The notes beneath the pieces are model-generated. The model saw only the letters and a list, made by a program, of their open reading frames with translations. It was not told where the DNA came from and did no database searches. From contig CM036622.1 in assembly GCA_020746105.1 (NCBI GenBank), forward strand, positions 17,647,487-17,711,486: a DNA stretch of 64,000 nucleotides. Direction: 5' to 3'. This stretch comes from Trogon surrucura (lineage: Eukaryota > Chordata > Aves > Trogoniformes > Trogonidae). Made by a program: the position numbers and the translations under genes. Of this stretch, positions 57,185-64,000 are shown piece by piece (the first letter of the stretch is position 1; the number at the start of each line of letters is the position of its first letter).

Positions 57185-58912
57185 TCGTGGTGAAGACCAT
57201 GGTGAAGCGGGTTGTCCCCCTGCAGCCCATGGGTGAGGTGCAGATGTCCACCGTGAGGATCACCACGTAGATGTCCACCGAGGACTCCACGCCGTGTGGG
57301 TGGATGCCTGAAGGGGGCTGTAGCCCGTGGGAAGCCCGCATCAGAGCAAGTCGCCGCCGGAACCTGTAGCCTGTGGAAGAGAGGAATGCCCACACTGGAG
57401 CAGGTTGGCTGGTGGGACTTTTGGGACGCTGCGGGTGGCTCACGCTGGAGCAGTTTCCCCCGAAGGACTGTGCCTCAGACACGAGAGGTGGGCTACCCCT
57501 CGTGAGGTGTCTCACGTTGGGCAGTTTGTGATGAATTGCCCTTCGTGGGAAGACTCACGTCGTAGAAGAGAGCGTGAAGCTTGTCTCCTGTGAGAGGGAC
57601 CCCACAGTGGCCCTGGGGAAGAGTGAAGAGTCCTCCCCCGGAGTGAAGAAGCGGTGGAACCAACGTCGGATGAACTGACCGTAACCCCCATTCCCTGTCC
57701 CCCTGCGCCGCTCGGGGGGAGGAGGTGGAGAAAACGGGATTGATGTTAAGCCCGGGAAGAAGGGAGGGATGGCGGGAAGGTGTTCTGTTTGTTAAGATCT
57801 GTTTGCTCTTTCTCACTTCTCACTACTCCTCTCTGATTAGTTCTTTTAATAAATGTACCTAATTTCCCTAAAATCGAGTCTGTTTTGCCTGGGACGGTAA
57901 ATGAAAGTGATCTCCCTGTCCTTATCTCAAACCCTGAGCCCTTGGAAATATTTTCTCCCCCTGCCTAGCAGTGAAGGGGGAGTGAGTGAGCGGCTGTGTG
58001 GGTCCCTGGTGGCCGGCCAGGGTCAAACCACGACACTGCTGTAGGAGAAGATCAGGTTTGAGACCATCTAGAGAACCTGAAAGTGCGTAAGTCCGTGGGA
58101 CTTGGTGACATGCATCCATGGGTCTGGAGGGAACTGGCAGCTGAAGTGGCTAAGCCGCTATCCGTCATATTTGAGAAGTCATGGCAGTCTGGTGAACTTC
58201 CTTTTGGCTGGAAAAGGGGCAATATAACCCCCATTTATAAAAAGGGAATAAAGGAAGACCCACAAAACTACAGGCCAGTCAGTCTCCCCACTGTGCCTGG
58301 TGAGATCATGGAGCAGATCCTCCTGGAAACTGTGCTAGGGCACATGAAAAACAAGGAGGTGATTTGTGACAGCCTACCTGGGCTTCACTAAGGGCAAATT
58401 TGGTGGCCTTCTATGATGGGGTTTCAGCATTGGTGGTTAAAGAGCAACCGATGTCACCTACCTGGACTTAGGCAAAGGGTTTGACACTGTCATGTGACGT
58501 CCTTGTCTCTAAATTTGATTTGATGGATGGACCACTTGGTAGATAAGGAATTGGCTGGATGATTGCACTCAAAGAGTTGAGGTCAACGGCTTGATATCCG
58601 AGTGGAGACCACAGACAAGTGGTGTTCCTCAGGGGTTGGTATTGTGGGGAGACTATAGTGGCCTTCCAGTACTTAAAGGGGGCCTACAGGAAAGAAGAGG
58701 GGGGACTCTTTTATGTAGTGATAGGATGAAGAGTAATGATTTCAAATGGAAAGAGGTTAGATTTCAATTAGATATTAGGAAGAAAATCTTTACTGTGAAG
58801 AAGGTGAGACACTGGGACAGGTTCCCCGGAGAAGTTGTGAATGCCTTGAAGTGTCCAAGGCGAGGCTGGATGGGGCTTTGAGCAACCTGGTTCAGTGGGA
58901 GGTGTCCCTGCC
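57185..58912 (-). repeat. Inverted copy of 39,523-41,250
   Basis: Every position x here corresponds to 98,435 minus x on the other strand. Coordinates stay in register at both ends, so there is no net length difference over 1,728 bp, and the parts I compared base by base or by translation are identical. 57,185-58,035 copies the first 851 bp of the solo LTR; 58,036-58,912 copies the adjoining target duplication and CR1 3' segment. The left locus has both elements in their natural full context, so it is the donor. Confidence 0.88.
58083..58391 (+). pseudogene. Copied CR1 reverse-transcriptase fragment
   Basis: 102-codon frame identical in translation to 40,044-40,352, present here only because it lies inside the copied block. 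No CR1 3' end accompanies it. Confidence 0.85.
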
Positions 58913-59377
58913 AAGCGTGAAGCTTGTCTCCTGTGAGAGGGACCCCACAATGGTGCTGGGGAAGTGTGAAAAGTCCTCCCCCGGAGTGAAGAAGCGGTGA
59001 AACCAATATCGGATGAACTGACCTTAACACCCATTCCCTGTCCCCATGCGCCGCTCAGGGGGAGAAGGTGGAGCAACTGGGATGGATGTTAAGCCCAGGA
59101 AGAAGGGAGGGATGGGGGGAAGGTGTTTTGCTTTTAACATCTGTTTGCTTTTTCTTATTTCTCACTACTCCTCTCTGATTTGTTCTCTTAATAGATGTAA
59201 TTAATTTCCCCAAAATCGAGTCTGTTTTGCCTGGGACGGTAAACGAAAGTGATCTCCCTGTCCTTATATCAAACCTTGAGCCCTTTGAAATATTTTCTCC
59301 CATGCTCTGGCGGAGAAGGGAGAGTGAGAGAGCGCCTGTGTGGGCACCTGGCTGCCGGCCAGGGTCAAATCACGACA

Positions 59378-61181
59378 CTAGCTAAGAAAATAAACACCAA
59401 GTTATGCAAATCTCCACATCTTTTCTAAACAGGCAGAAAGAACCCTCCGAACAAACAGAACTTTTATTTCTATACATGCTATTAACAGTATATAGCATAG
59501 AGTTATTCTGACATTCCAAATCAATGTTATTTTAAAATCTTGCTATTACTCATAATCGATATGAGACGATGATGAAATTCAAACTTCAGCTTTCCCTTTT
59601 TGTAGCTTATCCCAGCATGGGAATTGATTCATCACACTCTGCAATTAACTTTTTGGTACTTAACTGAATACAAATTATGATACTGAGAAAGATTTGCATG
59701 TTTGTGTCACAGAACACAATGCTCAAGGAAAAAAAAGTTAATTTATCCTCCGCAGTGGATTTAGTTCAAAGTAAAACACAGAGAGATTGGGAGGATAGGC
59801 GTTTTTGTTGGTTTTCTACACTTCTCTACTTCTCTATGCTAATTTATGTAATTGCTAATTTTTAAAAGGATAATTTTTGGTTTGTTTCAAGTCTTTGAGT
59901 TACCAGAAATATCAAATTTGCTCTCCCATAATTTTGTTGTAAAAGTTCTGGGAAATTTCAGTGATGTTACGAACCTTACTGAAGGCCTATACTGACCATT
60001 TTTTTCTCTAAAATGTCAATTAGTCATTGTGGTGTTATAAAAAGGGGGGTAAAAAAAACTCCCCAAAACAATTAATTCAAAATAGCCTCACTGAAAATCC
60101 CTGCTTTTCTGAGCTGATTAACACTTAGCCCGAGATATGTAAAAACATGACAGAAAGTTAAGCCTTAGTTACGCTTTCTATTGCACATCACTGTTCAATC
60201 ATGTCTTGTTTGGTGCAATGCTCCTTCCTAATTCTATAGTATAGGTGGGAAAGAGAATTATGTACCTATGCACATAACACATCCACTACATTCCACATAT
60301 ATTACATATGTATAATGATAACAGATACACCGTAGATGTGTTCATATCAAATAAGACATTTCTAATGTCCTCTTGCTCTCTCAGTTCTTCCTGTTACATC
60401 TCTCAGTTACACCATTTCAATTGTTTATACCCTGAAATTTGTGGAATAGATATGCACTTAATGCCTGAAGAAACAGCCCCCAATCCCTGATACTGATGTT
60501 AATGCACAACGATCCGACTAATGCTCGAGATAGGTAAATAATATGAATATTTATGGAAGATCTAGAATCCAGAATTGCAGCTTGCCAGGAAAAGTTGAAA
60601 AACTGTAGGACACACCTTAAACAGTTATTTATTGTAGAGCAGAGATTAACTATGAAATCCTGAATCATAGTGTCTGTACTCAACTACAAGTTTCAGTTTG
60701 CCCTAACTTAAAACTGTCACTGAAACTTCAGAACTGTCTAGCACTTCCAAGAGCTTCTAAGATTTGTTTATGAACTTTGTCAATGGTTTCCACTGAGTAT
60801 CCATTTTCATATCAAGCTTCATCACATTACACACCCTTATAAACTTGTAAGTTGTGAATAAAGGTTATACATTGGTTAATTAAATGCTTTGCAGCAAAGA
60901 ATCTGGACACAGAAATCATCAGGTTCTTAAGATGTTCTAAACACAACTGGAATCAATGGGATAAATTTTTTGAGTTTTCTTTTGGACTCTGTATTATAAT
61001 ATGTCACATTAATCAGTCCGACAAGTATATGTGGACTCCAGACAATGCTATGGTCTGTCACATCAACAGCAACTAACCCTTGTCACATCCACTCCAATCA
61101 GCCATCAGAACTGGAGTTGCACAAAACCTGTTTTACTTAAGGATGTAAATATCCCAGTAAAGCAGACAATTAGGAACATAC
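59378..61181 (-). other. Intron DNA between exons N and O, right part
   Basis: AT-rich unique sequence; no exon or repeat supported. Confidence 0.45.
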
Positions 61182-61243
61182 CAGAATCATGTTGTGAGAA
61201 AACAGATGTCAAGATCCGAGTCTTCAAATCAGATAGCCCCTTC
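61182..61243 (-). CDS. Exon N
   Basis: 62 bp with the strong donor CTG|GTATGT. Phase 2 to 1, reading KGLSDLKTRILTSVFSQHDS. The chosen acceptor (AACGCAG) has a poor pyrimidine tract. A better one at 61,260 (start 61,259) would change the incoming phase to 1. The downstream intron of about 4.3 kb contains the LTR/CR1 inverted copy. Confidence 0.55.
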
Positions 61244-61445
61244 CTGCGTTCAGTGCTCCCTTAACACTGAAATGAATGTCAGGAGATGAAAGTGCAGCAG
61301 CCATAAAACCATACTCAGCAGCACAAAAAAAGATAAGACAGGGATAGAAATCACACTTGTTTGCAGCTACAGTGAAAATTTCTCAGCTCAAAAATACGTG
61401 CCATGGTAATTTCACTGCCTTCAACAATAAGACTCCTGGACTTAC

Positions 61446-61475
61446 AGACAATTGCTTAACCTCGCAACATAGATA
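61446..61475 (-). CDS. Exon M (tentative)
   Basis: The donor TCT|GTAAGT is strong. With the acceptor TTCTTAGTTCCTAG the exon is 30 bp, phase 2 to 2, reading IYVARLSNCL. An alternative acceptor at 61,509 would give a 64-bp exon with phase 1 at its start and a longer N-terminal part, which would not fit exon L. Confidence 0.45.
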
Positions 61476-61817
61476 CTAGGAACTAAGAAATGGTTAAGAC
61501 TTTTTTCCCCTTACTGAACTTCAGGTTATGGAGTTTTATGACTGTTAATACTACCTCTTGATAACATCCATATCTCAGGAAGTAAAATTGCAGAATCAGT
61601 GCTGGTCAGTTGAGGCTCCTTAGCACAGTAGTAAATTTAAAGTCAGATCGAATTTTCCAGACTCATGAATACAGAGAAGTTAAGTGTTCTGCATGGTTAT
61701 TGCTGCATCATTCTTACACACCTAAAAACCAAAGGGACGGGAAAAGCTTTTATAAAAAAAAAAACAAAATGTGTTTATCATATCTGTTATGGTAGGAAAA
61801 CATCTTCCTCTACTCAC

Positions 61818-61847
61818 ATCCTGTTTGTCAGTGTTGAGGAGTCAAGT
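61818..61847 (-). CDS. Exon L (30-bp microexon, tentative)
   Basis: The acceptor TTTCACTTATTTCAAATTCAG and donor GAT|GTGAGT are both good and enclose 30 bp, phase 2 to 2, reading LDSSTLTNR. Both phases fit the neighbours K and M. The small size makes it tentative. Confidence 0.4.
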
Positions 61848-62464
61848 CTGAATTTGAAATAAGTGAAAGTGTAATGAATGTATTTAACTATTGTAAGTTT
61901 TAGGGAACTTAAACCCCAGTATCTCAGATTGCCTTTTATGTTTTATGAAAAAGGAGGAAAACAATCATAGACTTTTCAACAATGTAAAATAAAGGAGGAA
62001 TGCATATACAACATTGTAGATAATTATATAACACTATCCTACTGCACATTTGGGTACAGACAGGTATGAGGATTTACTGTAACCTAAATATTGTGTTTGA
62101 TGCATGCAAAAAGAAGCCATCTGCTGACACAAAGACTTTAATTTTTGACAGATCTGGATCACATTAAACAACATTATTTTTCATTCATTTCTGCATCATT
62201 CTCTACATACATTAATAAATAGTTTTTGTTTTTGACCTCTGTCTTCTGCCTCAATGACTCTGATCTGAACATTTCCAACCACAGCAATCCAACTGCAAAA
62301 GTACAGATGGTACTTAGGCCTAACTTCCTGAACTATGAGTAGTGTTACAATCTCATATCACCTCAGTGGCCTATAAATTGAGGAGCTTGATCTTGAGATC
62401 TCTACTCTACCACCCCACAATGCTAGGCAAACAGCTTAAGTTCTCTGTACTGTTGTTTTCCTAC

Positions 62465-62559
62465 CTATAAGGCTTTTTGAGGTTTAGAGATGAAAGAAGC
62501 AACTCCTGCAGTTGAACTTCAAGGCAGATTGGTGATCCTACATTACGGGGTGGTGTGTC
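62465..62559 (-). CDS. Exon K
   Basis: 95 bp between an excellent acceptor with pyrimidine tract (GTTTCTTATAG) and the donor ATAG|GTAGGA. Incoming phase 0, outgoing phase 2. It reads DTPPRNVGSP and then ICLEVQLQELLLSSLNLKK, a clear amphipathic leucine-rich helix. It is one of the most convincing exons of the gene. Confidence 0.65.
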
Positions 62560-63090
62560 CTATAAGAAACATTTCTAGAACTAAAACAATGATTTTTAAG
62601 AGAATCGACTAGCAGTTAAGAGGATTTGTGTCTTAAAGCAGGGATTTATTACACAAAAAGAGTAGGTACAAACAAGACTAGAAAGGCTCAAGTACATAGC
62701 GTGCTTCAGTTATTAAAGGCTTACTCTTGTTTTTCTATACTTGTAATAACTCCTGACACCGAGGATGGAGCTGTAACACCTGTCTGTGTTAAGGAATGGA
62801 TTCTGAAACACCTTAGAATTCCAGAGCTTGCCTCCATAGAGATGTTCTCTTTTGTGGTACAAAAATGCCAAACAAATTAAAACTAGATGAGTGAGTGACA
62901 GTCATCTATAATTGTTTTGAATGTATTCAGACAAGAAAATATTCTGACTACAGCCTGAAAAGTAATTGTTCTTGTAAGTCGGGTAAATGAAATAATGAGT
63001 TTATAGACTGGTTTGTTTTAGAGGTGAACCTTTCCTGCCTTCTACATTACTGAACTACTATTTGAAAATGTTGATGCCAGTAATCTGTAC

Positions 63091-63127
63091 CTGGTATATA
63101 GCTTATAACTTTGAGGCACACCTGAAG
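63091..63127 (-). CDS. Exon J (uncertain first exon in window)
   Basis: A strong acceptor (CTCTTTTATCTCAACAG) and donor (CAG|GTACAG) flank 37 bp that read LQVCLKVISYIP with one base left over. The coding look and splice sites are good, but its outgoing phase does not fit the best acceptor of exon K; it would fit an alternative K acceptor at 62,537, or a further exon lies between. Confidence 0.35.
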
Positions 63128-64000
63128 CTGTTGAGATAAAAGAGGAATTTGTAAGAAAACAAAAGCCAGTGAAAGATTGTGCTGCCGTGTGTGGACTTTG
63201 GAAGAGGAACTTGAAGTGTTTTTCACTCTGTCAATCAGATCTAGTACTGACTGGCAAATGTAATTATTATTTGATGCAATTTTTCTACTTGAGCAGATGG
63301 CCAGCTCCCTAGATGCTACTTCAGTGACGTCTTGCTAGAAAGACAACAAACAAATTACAGTAGTCACCCTGATCGGATGCTTCCAACTCCCCTGAAGCAC
63401 AAGTGGAAAGGGCGGGTCCACAAAGGGAAAGGTTTCATTCTAGGTGAAGTGGTAAGAGACAGGCCGGAGGACTCGACATGGGCACTGCCACCAGAGCATG
63501 CCACCTAGTGCCATGCCAGCTGCGGTGCTTCCAGAGCAAGAGAAAGGCCAAGGCAAGACAGCACTAGTGCTCGCACTGTGAACGCTGCAGAAGTCTCGCG
63601 GCAGTTACGTGAAACTTGACAGGCTGCAGGTTCAGAAGTCCACAAGCTACTAGTATGTACTCATTAGAACAAGCAGAATTTTATATTAATAAGACAAGAC
63701 AGAAACAGTTCAACATGCCTAGTGCTTCCTTGTCCCACAATAGCAGTTTCTGCTGTAAGATCTCTGATTGTTAAACCTTTAGAAAACAGACATACGGATA
63801 GGTTTAATTTTATATGGGGGAATAAATATAAAATGTTGCAATTTGCACAATGAAAGACACAAACTCCTCCTTCATCTTATTCCCTCTTCTGGAAGACACG
63901 TCTCCGATCAGTGAAAACCTCAGACGGCAACTGAAAATAAGGCCCTGAACAATTTTAGAGTGGCTTCAGTGAAAGTATGCTCCCTTAAGAAGAGAAAGAA
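63128..64000 (-). other. Upstream intron of the minus-strand gene
   Basis: No exon firmly supported. A good acceptor (CCACTTGTGCTTCAG) followed by a short open stretch and GG|GTGACT at 63,368-63,392 might be another small exon. Composition is more GC-rich between 63,370 and 63,620. Confidence 0.35.

Larger units (their letters stand above)
57140..59377 (-). mobile_element. Second ERVL-type LTR carrying an inserted inverted copy
   Basis: On the minus strand an LTR of the same family starts with TGTCGTGATTTGACCCTGGC at 59,377 and runs for 465 bp to 58,913, clearly diverged from the 40.4-kb LTR. There it breaks off after AAGCTTCACGCT and is followed by 1,728 bp identical to 39,523-41,250. At 57,184 LTR sequence of the diverged type resumes (CCCGTGGGACTCTCTGCT), corresponding to LTR position 852, and ends at about 57,140. 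LTR positions 466-851 of the resident copy are missing, replaced by the copied block, and its last 290 bp or so are truncated. I see no target duplication. Confidence 0.8.
32184..63127 (-). other. Multi-exon gene of unknown family, 3' half
   Basis: About 19 short exons on the minus strand chain together in frame. In transcription order (J to D here) they encode roughly 520 residues and end in a stop codon and a polyadenylation signal. Evidence is the agreement of three things: acceptor and donor motifs, open frames between them, and compatible intron phases from exon to exon. Two neighbouring steps (J to K, and the tiny exons L and M) are less certain. The protein is soluble-looking, leucine-rich and mostly amphipathic helix, with no signal peptide, zinc finger or catalytic motif that I recognise; an ARM/HEAT-like helical repeat fold is inferred. 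Introns range from about 80 bp to 13 kb, and the two largest well-defined ones contain the LTR and CR1 insertions. The promoter and 5' exons lie to the right of the window. Confidence 0.7.

Overview
The window looks like bird nuclear DNA. It is AT-rich and intron-rich, its interspersed repeats are mostly CR1 LINEs with the typical octameric tail, and it carries avian-type ERVL and ERVK LTR elements. There is no bacterial, organellar or CRISPR signal. I cannot name the species; a neoavian (perhaps songbird-like) genome is a guess from the LTR types.

Positions 1 to about 32,180 hold no protein gene I can support. They contain CR1 copies of different ages (5.5-6.7, 13.0-13.3, 16.6-16.9 and 20.8-21.7 kb), a relic of an older non-LTR endonuclease (22.2 kb), a possible tRNA-derived SINE relic (25.0 kb), a small palindromic MITE-like repeat (17.1 kb, with a partial relative at 35.9 kb), and unique DNA that may be regulatory (17.5-18.1 kb).

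From about 63.1 kb down to 32.2 kb the minus strand carries the 3' half of one multi-exon gene whose exons are nearly all below normal ORF-finding limits. Reading splice sites and reading frames together gives about 19 exons (J K L M N O P Q S R U V W X Z A B C D in transcription order, roughly 520 codons). Most consecutive exons have matching intron phases. The chain ends in a stop codon at 32,375 and an AATAAA signal about 190 bp further on. The product is rich in amphipathic alpha-helix, as in ARM/HEAT-type proteins, but I do not recognise the family, so no symbol is given. The 5' end lies beyond the right edge.

The transposons that matter most are inside this gene. The 13-kb intron between exons X and Z holds a CR1 (39.45-45.02 kb, minus) interrupted twice: by an ERVL-type solo LTR (40,400-41,585, 5-bp target duplication AGCAG) and by an internally deleted ERVK-like provirus (42,191-44,774, 6-bp duplication TGCGCC, about 1.5% LTR divergence). 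The intron between exons N and O holds a second ERVL-type LTR (57.14-59.38 kb) whose middle is replaced by a 1,728-bp inverted copy of 39,523-41,250. The copy has no length difference and no mismatch in the parts I compared, and its two breakpoints are unlike: one inside LTR homology, one without homology. This recent inverted duplication, most simply read as a one-sided copying event or else an assembly error, is the most unusual structure in the window.
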